Translations under genes and position numbers: made by a program | Notes under the pieces: model-generated | Databases searched by the model: none | What the model was told of the DNA's origin: nothing | What the model saw: the letters and a program-made list of their open reading frames with translations, nothing else | In this document: positions 32,702-42,513 of the stretch, piece after piece | How positions within the stretch are numbered: the first letter of the stretch is position 1 | Layout: each line of letters starts with the position of its first letter | Origin: an uncultured Rubritalea sp. | Lineage (GTDB): Bacteria; Verrucomicrobiota; Verrucomicrobiia; Verrucomicrobiales; Akkermansiaceae | Direction of reading: 5' to 3' | Length of the DNA: 45,207 bases | Assembly (NCBI GenBank): GCA_937132085.1 | Contig: CAKZNV010000032.1 | Location: 1-45,207, forward strand

Positions 32702-35422
32702 TTACTCCTGCCAAATTAATCGCAAGCTATCCAGCTTTACTGTGGCATTTCTAAGCGCTGTTTCTAGCAACTCAATACGTTCAGCAAAACCATCAATTTC
32801 TTGTTGAGTCACTAAACCATTCACTTTTGCTAAATCTTGGAGTCTGCTCATCTCAGCTTCCATCACAGATCGCATCTTTCGAACACTTTGCTCAGTCACG
32901 TTTTTCGTTAATGCGTCAGCTAGTTTTTCAGATTCAGCTAACATCGCAGGGACCAGCTGATTCCTCACCACGTCTTTCTGAATGAGTTTTCTCAGATCTC
33001 CTTCTTCTAGCTTCGCTGTCCTCATCGCATTATCCCCGCTGACATCTTTTAAACTATGATTCACAGCCACTCTGATAGGTCTAGTATTCAAATAACAATC
33101 TAGACCTAAACTAGCTGGAGCGATGCTTTCGATCACATAATAAGTCTCCAATAGAACCCCCTTATCGCCTCCTCTTTTCCAAACTCCAAAACTCACATTA
33201 CCAGCACCACTATTAAGGAACACCTCCAGAGCGCTCCGCACAATAGGATGATCCACGCTCATAAAGGTCATTTCTTCACGGCTTAATGCCACATTACGAT
33301 CAAAGGTCACAGACATGCCTTCATCAGGGATTTCACCTGCTAAATCAGTCACCATGTTGCCTCTATTTAAGAGATAATTCCTACTTCCTAAATCCTCAAT
33401 AGTCACACCAAAGTGATCTAACAGACGCAAAACAAACTTCTGGAATTTACGATCATCGTCCAGAGTTCTGATACCATCTATCATCGCTTCAGCTTCGTTA
33501 GACCTGAATGAATTTAACGCCAATAGCTTCTCCTGTCCGCCCATCAGCTTAGCCTTCAGCTCCAGCATCTTCTTATGACACCTTTCGTTAAATTGCCTTA
33601 ACAAGACCTCATCGAAATCATCTTGGAGTTCCTCTAGCTCAGGTTGAAACTCACGATACAGCTGAGTAGCACCATGCAAGCTATGCTCAAAGGCATTAAG
33701 CCCATCGTGATACCAAGTCGCCAATACTTCACCAGATGAGCCCTCTAGATAAGGAACATGAATATTAATCTCTCCTGTCTGGCCGATACGATCCAATCGT
33801 CCGATTCTCTGCTCTAGCAGCTCGGGATCTTCTGGTAAATCATACAGCACAAGATGGTGAGCAAACTGGAAGTTTCTTCCCTCGCTACCAATCTCGCTAC
33901 ACAACAAAATCTGAGCTCCTTCTTCATCCGCAAAGTAAGCCGCGTTTTTATCTCTCTGTAGTAAAGTCAGACCCTCGTGGAACATCGCTACATTGATATT
34001 TAGACGATCACGCAGCTGCTCAGAGAGCACTTCTACCGTTGAACGTTTCTTAGCGATAAGTAGAATTTTTTCATCATCTAGCTCACGCACTAAAAGTTCC
34101 AGCCAATCTAATAAATCATCCGTTGGCGACAAATAGGCTGTCCTCACAGGAAAGCCCTGTAGGTGGTCTCGGGTGTTGCGGAACATCACTCTGCCTGGTC
34201 CGAAGCTGTCTAATACATCTTCTAACAGTCCGCCTCTGACAGAATCATCTCCATCCGCTAAGGCATCTAACTTCTCCAGCACTCTATCCGATGAAGCGCA
34301 GCGTTTTTTAAGATCTGAGATATCACGTTTCGTCAGCTTCTTCTCTTCTTGAAGTTTTGTAGCTATTTTGGCTACACTTTCATAACTCTCACTCTCGGCT
34401 AAATAGCTTTTCATATCGCTAAATCGCTCAGAGTCTAGCAGCCTGAGTCTAGCAAAGTTCCCCTCAGGACCTAACTGTTCTGGAGTCGCTGTAAGCAGAA
34501 TCAATGCCTCAGTCTTCTTCGCCAATGCTTCTACTAATTCATATTCAGCACTGACTTCTTGTTCAGACCACTCTAGGTGATGCGCTTCATCCACGATCAA
34601 CATATCCCAGCCAGCTTCTACTAGCTGCGCCGAGCGCTTCTCATGATTTTCCTGCTCTGTTAGGAAGCCAAGATTAGCAATAACTAACTGACTATCTAAA
34701 AATGGATTCACCTCATTGTGCTCCTCGATAGCGAGACAGCGATCTTCATCGAAGATACTAAAGAGCATGTTAAAGCGTCTTAGTAGCTCTACGAACCACT
34801 GGTGAACTAAGCTCTCTGGCAACAAAATTAGAACTCGATCAGCTTTCCCTGTTAGATGCAAACGATGCATGATCATACAAGCTTCAATCGTTTTACCAAG
34901 TCCCACTTCATCCGCTAGAAGCACTCTTGGCTTAAGACGTTTCGAGACCTCGCTAACGATAGACATCTGGTGTGGAATTAGATCCGTTCTACTACCCGTG
35001 AAGCCTCGCTGAGGACTACTTTTTATTAAATCTTCTCTAAACAGACCTTCTAGGCGTAGGCGAAACTTACGTTCGTGATCCATCATCCCTGACAGTAATC
35101 TATCCTTAGGTTTATTGAGCGACATACGGTCATTCAGCTCACCTTCTTGGAGTTCACGCCCCTCAGTCACATAGATGACCACATTATCAACATGCTTCAC
35201 CTTCTGAATGATGAAAGTCTCATCTGTGTGTGAGGTAATTTCATCACCTACAGAGAAAACGACCCGTTTCAACGGAGCTGTCTCAAGCGCATACATTCTC
35301 CGTTCCTCTACCGCAGTAAAAAGAACTTCCACCACAGATGCTGTTACTTCTAGCACCACTCCTAAGCCTAATTCAGGCTCAGATTCACTCATCCATCTCT
35401 GCCCCGCAGTTATATCTAACAT
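32702..35422 (-). CDS. rapA: RapA-like SNF2 helicase (RNA polymerase recycling)
   Basis: The 906-residue protein matches RapA (HepA). It has N-terminal Tudor-like domains (about 1-95), a SNF2 motor with DEVGLGKT at residues 171-178 and DEAHH at 278-282, a helicase C domain (SEIGSEGRNFQFAHHLVLYDLPEDPELLEQRIGRLDRIGQ, by position near 510-550), and a long C-terminal region. RapA binds RNA polymerase and helps it recycle after termination. The length is close to E. coli RapA (968). The ATG at 35422 is used; a GTG lies one codon earlier. A TATAAA sits five bases before the ATG, so a separate leaderless transcript is possible besides read-through from the AsmA-like gene 24 bp upstream. The stop is TAA. 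Confidence 0.92.
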   Translation of the reverse strand: MLDITAGQRWMSESEPELGLGVVLEVTASVVEVLFTAVEERRMYALETAPLKRVVFSVGDEITSHTDETFIIQKVKHVDNVVIYVTEGRELQEGELNDRMSLNKPKDRLLSGMMDHERKFRLRLEGLFREDLIKSSPQRGFTGSRTDLIPHQMSIVSEVSKRLKPRVLLADEVGLGKTIEACMIMHRLHLTGKADRVLILLPESLVHQWFVELLRRFNMLFSIFDEDRCLAIEEHNEVNPFLDSQLVIANLGFLTEQENHEKRSAQLVEAGWDMLIVDEAHHLEWSEQEVSAEYELVEALAKKTEALILLTATPEQLGPEGNFARLRLLDSERFSDMKSYLAESESYESVAKIATKLQEEKKLTKRDISDLKKRCASSDRVLEKLDALADGDDSVRGGLLEDVLDSFGPGRVMFRNTRDHLQGFPVRTAYLSPTDDLLDWLELLVRELDDEKILLIAKKRSTVEVLSEQLRDRLNINVAMFHEGLTLLQRDKNAAYFADEEGAQILLCSEIGSEGRNFQFAHHLVLYDLPEDPELLEQRIGRLDRIGQTGEINIHVPYLEGSSGEVLATWYHDGLNAFEHSLHGATQLYREFQPELEELQDDFDEVLLRQFNERCHKKMLELKAKLMGGQEKLLALNSFRSNEAEAMIDGIRTLDDDRKFQKFVLRLLDHFGVTIEDLGSRNYLLNRGNMVTDLAGEIPDEGMSVTFDRNVALSREEMTFMSVDHPIVRSALEVFLNSGAGNVSFGVWKRGGDKGVLLETYYVIESIAPASLGLDCYLNTRPIRVAVNHSLKDVSGDNAMRTAKLEEGDLRKLIQKDVVRNQLVPAMLAESEKLADALTKNVTEQSVRKMRSVMEAEMSRLQDLAKVNGLVTQQEIDGFAERIELLETALRNATVKLDSLRLIWQE

Positions 35423-35446
35423 CACTTTTTATAAATTATTTAAAAA

Positions 35447-37057
35447 CTAAAATGGAGAAAATGGGATCTTAGGTAGTTTAGGAATTATCCCTCCCTCATT
35501 TTCCTTTTCACCCTTCTCTTCTTGCTTAGGATCTTCATCCTTCTCCACATCTTTTTTAGGGTTAGGTCCGAAGATCCCTCCTATTGCATCAATCCCGTCT
35601 TGAATACCTCCAGCCGCATCCCCCTCTAAGAGTTTACCACTAGCTTCGGCTATTCCACCCACTGCTTTCATTGCTGATTTCACAGTCTCAGGACTAATGA
35701 CTTCACCAGTCATCTCTTGAGCAACCTGAATCATCCTCATTCCAGCTGCTGCGATGAGTCTGTCTGTTAGATCCTCTTTTATATTATCAATAGTCCCGCT
35801 TATTCTTACCTGAGTCCAGTTTAGGTTATCCTTACCTCGCTTGAAAACTAGGGTCTCTGCTCCAGGGATACTTCTTAAATTCTTAGCAGGCAGACCGACA
35901 TTAAACAAACCATCCAGCTTGCGACCATCGATCTCAAGATCACCTTCGATACGCACGACTCCATCAGCTACCAGGGAAATATTCTTCAGATCGATGACAT
36001 CCTTAAACTTCTCAAAATCGCACTCAAATGTCTGAAACTCGATTCGGCGATACTTTTCATTGGCTAGGTAGTAAGCCACTTTATCCAGCACAGGCAAAGC
36101 AGTCAGCTCACCATTCTTTATTTTCAAATGACCAGTAATCTTAGGTTCATCACCCGCACCCGGACGCACCATTAGGTCTGCTTCCACATCACCTTTTAGC
36201 TTCTTCTGCCAGTCATCTGGGAAGACATCCTTACATTTCAACCCACTGAGTTTGCCAGTAAGATCATAGCGGCGGTAGGCAGTTTCACTCAGATCTAAAT
36301 CACCAGTTAGCTCCAACTTCCCACTACCGAAAATGCTAAGTATGGCTTTATTGATATAGATGTTCTCACCACTTTGCTTAATTTTAGCTTCCTCAAGATA
36401 CGCAGTTTTCAGGAAATCCAATGGAAGATTAACATAACCATCTTTTGCAGTGATATTGAACACAGAGCCATCAGCCTCCACCTCTGCTCTTAGACTCTCG
36501 ATGCTGTAATCACCACTATTCGTATGAACTTTTGCATTGATCGATGTCACCTTAGCATCATTTAACTCTGCTTCTTCAGGGATCAGGCTTTCTAAGAAAC
36601 TCTTTTCCTTCTTCTCTCTGATAAAAGGAACAAAATCTTTTGTTAAATCTACCTCGGCAGTGACCTCACCAACTCTAACATTCTCTAAAGTAAACTTATC
36701 TCGTTTGATAAAATCTACATCCACATCGAGTTCAATATCTTTCACTATAACCGATTTTACTAATCCATTACTAGTTGCCGTGAAACCACTATTGCTTCCA
36801 CTCATGCCATCCCACTTAAACTTCTCAAACTCACCTTCACCACCTAACTGATCACCTACTTGCAACGAGACTTCTTTACGAAAATCCTCACTGTGCAGGA
36901 AGGCTATCGCCTGCTTGTATCCGTAAATACCTAAACCCAGAACCATTACAAAAACACCTAACAGAACCTTCCACCAAAGATTTCTTTTCTTTGCTCGTTT
37001 GATAGTCTGTTCTCTCTTCTGAGATTTACTTGATTTACGCTGGCGCCTCCTTGACAT
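35447..37057 (-). CDS. AsmA-like membrane-anchored protein
   Basis: The 536-residue protein starts with a very basic cytoplasmic tail (MSRRRQRKSSKSQKREQTIK). One transmembrane helix follows at about residues 28-46, then a long beta-rich periplasmic part. Phrases such as GSGKLELTGDLDLSETAYRRYDLTGK and GVVRIEGDLEIDGRKLDGLFNVGLP are typical of AsmA/TamB-like proteins, which bridge membranes and move lipids. A Gly/Ala amphipathic stretch and a Lys/Glu tail end the protein. The frame is open to a GTG at 37108, but the ATG at 37057 puts the basic tail directly before the helix. It heads a minus-strand group with rapA. The stop is TAG. Confidence 0.7.
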   Translation of the reverse strand: MSRRRQRKSSKSQKREQTIKRAKKRNLWWKVLLGVFVMVLGLGIYGYKQAIAFLHSEDFRKEVSLQVGDQLGGEGEFEKFKWDGMSGSNSGFTATSNGLVKSVIVKDIELDVDVDFIKRDKFTLENVRVGEVTAEVDLTKDFVPFIREKKEKSFLESLIPEEAELNDAKVTSINAKVHTNSGDYSIESLRAEVEADGSVFNITAKDGYVNLPLDFLKTAYLEEAKIKQSGENIYINKAILSIFGSGKLELTGDLDLSETAYRRYDLTGKLSGLKCKDVFPDDWQKKLKGDVEADLMVRPGAGDEPKITGHLKIKNGELTALPVLDKVAYYLANEKYRRIEFQTFECDFEKFKDVIDLKNISLVADGVVRIEGDLEIDGRKLDGLFNVGLPAKNLRSIPGAETLVFKRGKDNLNWTQVRISGTIDNIKEDLTDRLIAAAGMRMIQVAQEMTGEVISPETVKSAMKAVGGIAEASGKLLEGDAAGGIQDGIDAIGGIFGPNPKKDVEKDEDPKQEEKGEKENEGGIIPKLPKIPFSPF

Positions 37058-37167
37058 AATGTGAAACCTAGCCTTTTTTTCTAATCTCTCAAGGTTTCTT
37101 CTCGCCACAGTGGATATTTTAATGTTTTTGTAACCTTATCTAATTAACCACTTATAGCCTTAACATC

Positions 37168-39144
37168 GTGCTAGAATTAAAAGACTTCTGTTTCTCAATT
37201 GATAAAGACGGCGAACCACTAAACCTGGTTGACCGTGTGAACCTCTCTATACCGTCAGGCCACTTCATGGCTATTGTCGGTCCATCTGGGTGTGGTAAGA
37301 CCACCCTCCTTAACACTATCGCAGGTCTCAACGAGATCTCAGAAGGTCAAATCTTCTGGAATGGTCGTGACCTGGAAGAAGATGGAGACTTAGACCCAGC
37401 GGAACTCGGCTACGTGCCCCAGTTCTCCATCGCCTACGAAGAACTCACTGTCGATGAATCTATCGAGGCAGTCACCAAGCTCCGTGTGAAAACACGTGAC
37501 CTCGATGATTTAGACCTCAGGATCGATCGAGTTCTAGAAGAAACTGGACTCGCTCCGATCGCTGATCGCCAAGTCAAGGTTCTCTCAGGTGGGCAGAAAC
37601 GTCGCCTAGGACTAGCGATGGAGCTCGTCACTGACCCTACATTGCTACTCTGTGATGAGGTCACGTCAGGACTAGATCCTAGATCTGAAAGAGACATCGT
37701 TCGCAGACTGCATGACCTTTCTCGTAGTGAAGGCCGCATCGTCATCTCAGTCACCCACTCTCTCGCTCACCTAGAGCTTTATGATTCTATTCTTGTGCTT
37801 CATGAAGGCAGAGTTGCCTATCATGGTCCGCCAGCTGGGCTCACTCACTATTTCTCAGTAGAAGATACTGAGGAAATCTACCCACGTCTCGCTAAGCAGG
37901 ACTCTAACAAGTGGCGTAAATCTTGGGAGAAGCACAGCAGCACCTATTATGAAAAGATAGAAAAGACCCGTCTTAACCTTATTGAAAAAGGTGAACTCCA
38001 CGTCCCTAAAGAACTGATTAAGGTCAAAACGGACAACGCAGCATCTGGGCAGATCAATATCGAAGATGAAGACATCATCGATACATCAGAACTAGAAGAA
38101 GCTGTTCCTAGCAAACGTCAAAAGCGCAGCAAGAGTAAGCACAAAAAGATGGATGAAAGCGCTCCTCTAGATCTCGACTCGATTGACGACGAAGATGCCG
38201 AAGAGCAAGAAGATTTCATCATCGAAAATCCAGATCCAGTTCGCACACCAGGTGTGCTCAGCCAGTTCTGCACACTATTAGCCAGACGTTGGAAGATTTT
38301 CTTCCGTGATCGTGGCCAGGTATTACTCCAGATCTCAATCATGATCTGCTTCCCTATTCTAGTCATCCTCTTTGCTGAGCAAGGAAATGTAGAACTCAGA
38401 AAGTTCTCAGAAACTGGAATGGAATTCACAAAGGATGCGATGGAGACAACCAAAGCTATCACTACGAACAGAGCCAATGTTGGAGGAGCTGTTTCCGGAA
38501 TCATCATGTTCCAGATCATCCTGCTCGCCCTCATGGGATCTAACAATGCTGCCAGAGAGATCGCCGGTGAACGTAAGATCATGGAGAAAGAGAAGTTTGG
38601 AGGTGTCAGCCCCGTAGCTTATCTTGCCAGTAAAGTCGTCTTCCTTTTAGCCATTATACTCGTGCAATCACTCATCATGGGGATCGCCGTAGAGCAAGCA
38701 TGGCAGTTCAAAGGACCAGAGAGTGACCCTACTAGCTATCTTGATCACTTTAAATTCCTCGTGCTCATTAACTCAGCAATGACATTCATCTGTCTCGGTA
38801 TTTCATCACTGATGAAGACATCTGAACAAGCATCCCTACTCTCGATTTACCTCGTAGGTTTCCAGCTACCACTATCAGGTGCAGTTCTTGCTCTTCCTGA
38901 AACTGTTGGAATGGTCACTCGTCCATTCATCTCAGCTTACTGGGCATGGTCAGGTAGTATTTCCTCGCTAGACACTGGTTACTCACAGGCGATCAAAGCT
39001 GTAACCAATACACCACTGAACCTAGCGCATAACAATGACGCTCTCGGCATGGGCAATTTGTGCACCATCGTGCTCTGTGCTCAGATAGCCGTCGGACTCA
39101 TCGCAGCATACATCGGCATCAAGCGCCATCAATGGGAACACTAG
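37168..39144 (+). CDS. ABCG-type half transporter (ATPase fused to permease)
   Basis: The 658-residue protein has the ATPase first and the membrane domain second, as in ABCG half transporters. Walker A is GPSGCGKTT at residues 38-46, the signature LSGGQ at 139-143, and Walker B LLCDEVTSGLD at 160-170. An acidic and Lys-rich linker lies at about 275-355. Five to six transmembrane segments of ABC-2 type follow from about residue 395, with a GERKIMEKEKFGGVS loop. It probably exports a lipid or hydrophobic compound as a dimer. The start is GTG at 37168. The gene is divergent from the AsmA-like gene and is closed by its own terminator. The stop is TAG. Confidence 0.9.
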   Translation: MLELKDFCFSIDKDGEPLNLVDRVNLSIPSGHFMAIVGPSGCGKTTLLNTIAGLNEISEGQIFWNGRDLEEDGDLDPAELGYVPQFSIAYEELTVDESIEAVTKLRVKTRDLDDLDLRIDRVLEETGLAPIADRQVKVLSGGQKRRLGLAMELVTDPTLLLCDEVTSGLDPRSERDIVRRLHDLSRSEGRIVISVTHSLAHLELYDSILVLHEGRVAYHGPPAGLTHYFSVEDTEEIYPRLAKQDSNKWRKSWEKHSSTYYEKIEKTRLNLIEKGELHVPKELIKVKTDNAASGQINIEDEDIIDTSELEEAVPSKRQKRSKSKHKKMDESAPLDLDSIDDEDAEEQEDFIIENPDPVRTPGVLSQFCTLLARRWKIFFRDRGQVLLQISIMICFPILVILFAEQGNVELRKFSETGMEFTKDAMETTKAITTNRANVGGAVSGIIMFQIILLALMGSNNAAREIAGERKIMEKEKFGGVSPVAYLASKVVFLLAIILVQSLIMGIAVEQAWQFKGPESDPTSYLDHFKFLVLINSAMTFICLGISSLMKTSEQASLLSIYLVGFQLPLSGAVLALPETVGMVTRPFISAYWAWSGSISSLDTGYSQAIKAVTNTPLNLAHNNDALGMGNLCTIVLCAQIAVGLIAAYIGIKRHQWEH

Positions 39145-39159
39145 AACCTCACTAACTTT

Positions 39160-39188
39160 AGCCCTGCTGATTATCAGCAGGGCTTTTT
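39160..39188 (+). terminator. Terminator after the ABCG-type gene
   Basis: AGCCCTGCTGAT and ATCAGCAGGGCT form a near-perfect 11-12 bp stem around a single T, so in practice a small loop, and a T-run follows. It sits 15 bp after the stop codon. Confidence 0.92.
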
Positions 39189-39256
39189 CTTTGTAAAATA
39201 ATTAATGAATGTGTAACCTCCCCGCACATCACCCTTAAATTCTAACTACACACAAT

Positions 39257-39664
39257 ATGGCTCGCAGATCACGTAAGAAAAAAACTCAATCCAACCCTAC
39301 TCCAATGATAGTAGGCTCCATCGTAGCGCTCGCCCTAATAGGCGCAGCATTTATACTCCTTAAGCCTAAAGCTGGTGAAAGTTTGAAAAACCTACCACTA
39401 GATGTATATTATAGTGACCCTAGTTCACTCAGGGGATCTAAGTTTTCAGTCACTGGCCAAGTCGTCAGCAAACTAAAATATCAAGAAAATGTCGGCCAAG
39501 TGATACAGCTCAAAGTCACTGACGGAAGCCGATCAGAAGTTTTTGCAGTCATGGTTCCAGATGGTGTCGACGGTCCAAATATCGACCCAAACCAAAACTA
39601 CACTTTTAATGTCGAAGTAAAATCAGACAGATGGCTAGAAGCCAAATCTTATACAGATAGATAA
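39257..39664 (+). CDS. Membrane-anchored OB-like protein, unknown function
   Basis: The 135-residue protein has a basic N-terminus (ARRSRKKKT), one transmembrane helix at about 17-35, and a soluble domain of 100 residues. The segment LRGSKFSVTGQVVSKLKYQ...QVIQLKVTDG...VFAVMVPD has the strand pattern of an OB-fold, similar to tRNA_anti-like domains. No binding residues can be named. It lies 44 bp before the 39709 gene and may share its transcript. The stop is TAA. Confidence 0.6.
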   Translation: MARRSRKKKTQSNPTPMIVGSIVALALIGAAFILLKPKAGESLKNLPLDVYYSDPSSLRGSKFSVTGQVVSKLKYQENVGQVIQLKVTDGSRSEVFAVMVPDGVDGPNIDPNQNYTFNVEVKSDRWLEAKSYTDR

Positions 39665-39708
39665 AGATCTATCATCAATAATCAACCAAATCCCTACCGT
39701 TTAACATT

Positions 39709-41727
39709 ATGAAAAAAACACTACTTACTACCCTTATAAGCTCAGGTTGCCTACTCCCTCTCGGAGCTCAGGTCTTACCAGGTGCTGGATCCGGAAATAG
39801 CGCAGGAGGTGCATCTTCCAATAACAATAGTGTCTCCAACGACACTGTGAATAATTACGGTAAACAAGATGGCGAATCTACGCACGGTCAGGAAATTCCT
39901 ATCGTTGATCCTACTAACAAGACAATTGAGTTCCAAGGCCGTCAATACAGCCTTATGGACAACAACCTTGGTGGCCAGTTTGAAGCATTCCTTGCGACAG
40001 ATACATTTTCAGAGCTCTCTGCATCTGAATACCGTGCAACTATCGAGCAAATCCAAGACCTCATCGCTCCAAACCGCCAAGGTGGACCAAACCTTAAAGC
40101 AGCCTTTGACCTACTAGAAAAAGCTTCTGAATACCCTGGCGATGGCAACATCTGCGAATCACTAGGAAATTCTATCTACTCTGCTCTTCTCACGAAACAA
40201 GGCATCGGCAGTAAAAAAGTGGCCATTTCTAGGCTAGAAAAAGAGAGAAAACTTCTCATTCGTAACATGGGCGTTCTTGAGAACAGAATCGGTGTCGAGA
40301 CATCCCAGCAGAGCAATCAAAAAGGCAAAAAAGGCCAAAAGCAAACTACTGGCCCTACATCCACAGAATACCTCATGATGCAAAAGCGTCTACTCCAGAT
40401 CGAAGTAGATATTCGTAAACTTAAGACTGAAGGAATGATAGATCTTACTCAATCTAAGATCCAATACCAAGCGATGATGGTGCAACTCTTCATCCAGCGT
40501 CGATTTGAACATGTTGTCATGTCTTCTAGATTCTACAGCCTCGTCTTTAAAGATGGTGACTCAAAAATGAGAATCAAAAAAGGCTCAGACACCGAAAAAT
40601 TCTTCTCAGAAGGTATCGGAGTCAACCCAACCGTTGCAGGGATGGACGCAGCAGCTAACGAAGCCATTCGTAAGGTGGAGACATTAGTAAGTGCATTTAA
40701 TAACAACATGGAGAACAAACGCCTCCATGCAGCCTCAGAACGACTAGTCGAAGCATACGCTATTGGAGAATTCCTCCCTGCTGTGCAAACGATCCCGATG
40801 AAGCCTAAAGGTCAAATCCAGCAATATGTGCAAGATGCTAACGACATGGTAAAAACTCTCCAAGCACGTGATTTAGAGCAAGGTGAAGAGCTCAATAACA
40901 GCCTCAAGAAACAAGCTGTAGATTATAACGCATCTGAAGCTAAATCTTACATCAATGCGATGAAGACAAAGTCTAAAGGAAGTGTCCGTGAAGCTAAAAT
41001 GGCTCTCTATCAGATGAAGTTAGCAACGACTGCTCAAGTTCGATATAACGAAGAGCAGAGATTTAAATCAGCGATGACAACAGCCACAGAAGCTTGGCCA
41101 TCTAACCCAGACTTGGACAAAATCGGTGAACAAATCGACAAAATCATAGACGATGGAACCAATGGCCAAGACCAGCTACAAATTGCACGAAAAGATTTCG
41201 ACAACTGGAAAAAAATCAAATCTTGGACAGCTATCTTTGGTGACCAAGAAAGATTAGGTGGTGCATTTGGTTTCTCACAAGCAAATGAAGATAAAGTGAG
41301 ACTGGATGAACTAAGAAGTATTATTAAAAATAAATTCGAAATCGTCAAAGCAATAGAACAAGCTGATGCCTTCAGTAAAAAGGGATTCCATGCTGCGGCT
41401 TGGGAGAAGATTCACCAGACTCAAAAGAGATTTGATGATGACATCGAGCTCTCCAATGCAATGGGCAAATACAGTAGTCTTGCTGCTGACTTTGCAAACC
41501 TCATCGCTAGAGCTCAGAAAATAGAAGACGACATGCCAGGCTCAGCTCAGGCACTCAACTACTACCTCAAAGCACAAGGCCTTAACTCTGACAGCATTTA
41601 TGCCAATGAAGGAATTGAGCGTATCTTGAACATCAAATTCAACAATGCACCAGTAAATGCCGATGAGCCAAATAGCGAGCCAAGCACTCCTGCTAGTGAC
41701 ACATCAAACGAAGACACTAATTCTTAA
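39709..41727 (+). CDS. Large secreted coiled-coil protein, unknown function
   Basis: The 672-residue product starts with a signal peptide (MKKTLLTTLISSGCLLPLGAQ). An Asn/Ser/Gly-rich linker follows, then a mostly helical body with a coiled-coil part around residues 178-235 (RLEKERKLLIRNMGVLENRI and onward). Near the end, AWEKIHQTQKRFDDDIELSNAM and ALNYYLKAQGLNSDSIYANEGI read as TPR-like pairs. The C-terminus is an acidic Pro/Ser/Thr tail. No enzyme motif is visible, and I do not know the family. It would be periplasmic or exported. A strong terminator directly follows the gene. The stop is TAA. Confidence 0.65.
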   Translation: MKKTLLTTLISSGCLLPLGAQVLPGAGSGNSAGGASSNNNSVSNDTVNNYGKQDGESTHGQEIPIVDPTNKTIEFQGRQYSLMDNNLGGQFEAFLATDTFSELSASEYRATIEQIQDLIAPNRQGGPNLKAAFDLLEKASEYPGDGNICESLGNSIYSALLTKQGIGSKKVAISRLEKERKLLIRNMGVLENRIGVETSQQSNQKGKKGQKQTTGPTSTEYLMMQKRLLQIEVDIRKLKTEGMIDLTQSKIQYQAMMVQLFIQRRFEHVVMSSRFYSLVFKDGDSKMRIKKGSDTEKFFSEGIGVNPTVAGMDAAANEAIRKVETLVSAFNNNMENKRLHAASERLVEAYAIGEFLPAVQTIPMKPKGQIQQYVQDANDMVKTLQARDLEQGEELNNSLKKQAVDYNASEAKSYINAMKTKSKGSVREAKMALYQMKLATTAQVRYNEEQRFKSAMTTATEAWPSNPDLDKIGEQIDKIIDDGTNGQDQLQIARKDFDNWKKIKSWTAIFGDQERLGGAFGFSQANEDKVRLDELRSIIKNKFEIVKAIEQADAFSKKGFHAAAWEKIHQTQKRFDDDIELSNAMGKYSSLAADFANLIARAQKIEDDMPGSAQALNYYLKAQGLNSDSIYANEGIERILNIKFNNAPVNADEPNSEPSTPASDTSNEDTNS

Positions 41728-41755
41728 TCGATAAATTTAACTATTAATATCTCAA

Positions 41756-41789
41756 TACCTGTGGTTGTTTCAACCACAGGTATTTTTTT
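41756..41789 (+). terminator. Terminator directly abutting the next start codon
   Basis: ATACCTGTGGTTG pairs with CAACCACAGGTAT around a TTT loop (41756-41782), and seven T residues follow at 41783-41789. The ATG of the next gene begins at 41790, with no space between. It ends the 39709 transcript and may also control the 41790 gene. Confidence 0.9.
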
Positions 41790-42434
41790 ATGAAAATTTC
41801 ATCCATTCACACACTGCTTTCGGTCACAGCCCTAATTTTCTCTGGTCTGACTACTGCTGCGGACTCGCTAGACGACTGCATCAAAACACTCAACTCCGAG
41901 AAGGTGACAATTATAGACTACAAGCAGCAGTATAATCTGCTCAAGAACGATAAGACGGTTCCTAGATTAACAGTAAAACTCCTATTCGTGATTCAAAGTC
42001 ACCTAGATAACAACGAGCGAAGAAATAGAGTGGCTGAACTCACGGAAACTCTCGCAACTAACAAAGAACGAATCCTGGAAGCCAGAGTGACACTCTACAC
42101 AAAGGCTACTGAAAAAAATAAACAATTAGCAACCAATTTACTAGATCTATTCAAAAAGTTAAATGATCGTCTAAAAGCTGAAAATATGGCCTTACTCAGT
42201 AACGACGATCTCCATCAGCTCTATCACGAGTGCTTGATAGAATACGCATACCGAGGAGAAACTAAGCTCCTCACACTTGCGGCTAAATACTATCAAACCA
42301 TGATGAAACCAGTTGAAAATAGGTTAATCCTTAAACCAGAATTCATTTTGAAAATGGAAAAAATAAATCCTGATTACTTCCCACCAGCTAGCCTAAAAGA
42401 GCTCATAGACACTTCATCAGCTAAGCTTAAATAG
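41790..42434 (+). CDS. Secreted helical protein, unknown function
   Basis: The 214-residue product has a signal peptide (MKISSIHTLLSVTALIFSGLTTAA, cleavage near TAA-D). The mature part is helix-rich, with text such as VAELTETLATNKERILEARV and NLLDLFKKLNDRLKAENMAL. No family or catalytic residue is recognised. The ATG directly follows the T-run of a strong terminator, so expression would need read-through or an internal start. No Shine-Dalgarno site exists. The ECF sigma factor gene is 79 bp downstream. The stop is TAG. Confidence 0.6.
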   Translation: MKISSIHTLLSVTALIFSGLTTAADSLDDCIKTLNSEKVTIIDYKQQYNLLKNDKTVPRLTVKLLFVIQSHLDNNERRNRVAELTETLATNKERILEARVTLYTKATEKNKQLATNLLDLFKKLNDRLKAENMALLSNDDLHQLYHECLIEYAYRGETKLLTLAAKYYQTMMKPVENRLILKPEFILKMEKINPDYFPPASLKELIDTSSAKLK

Positions 42435-42513
42435 TTCGTAAAACATACGATTTCGTGCATACTTAATTTCTAACATACTTTTTTTAAACAATTTTCAGAA
42501 GAGAGACCGCTTA

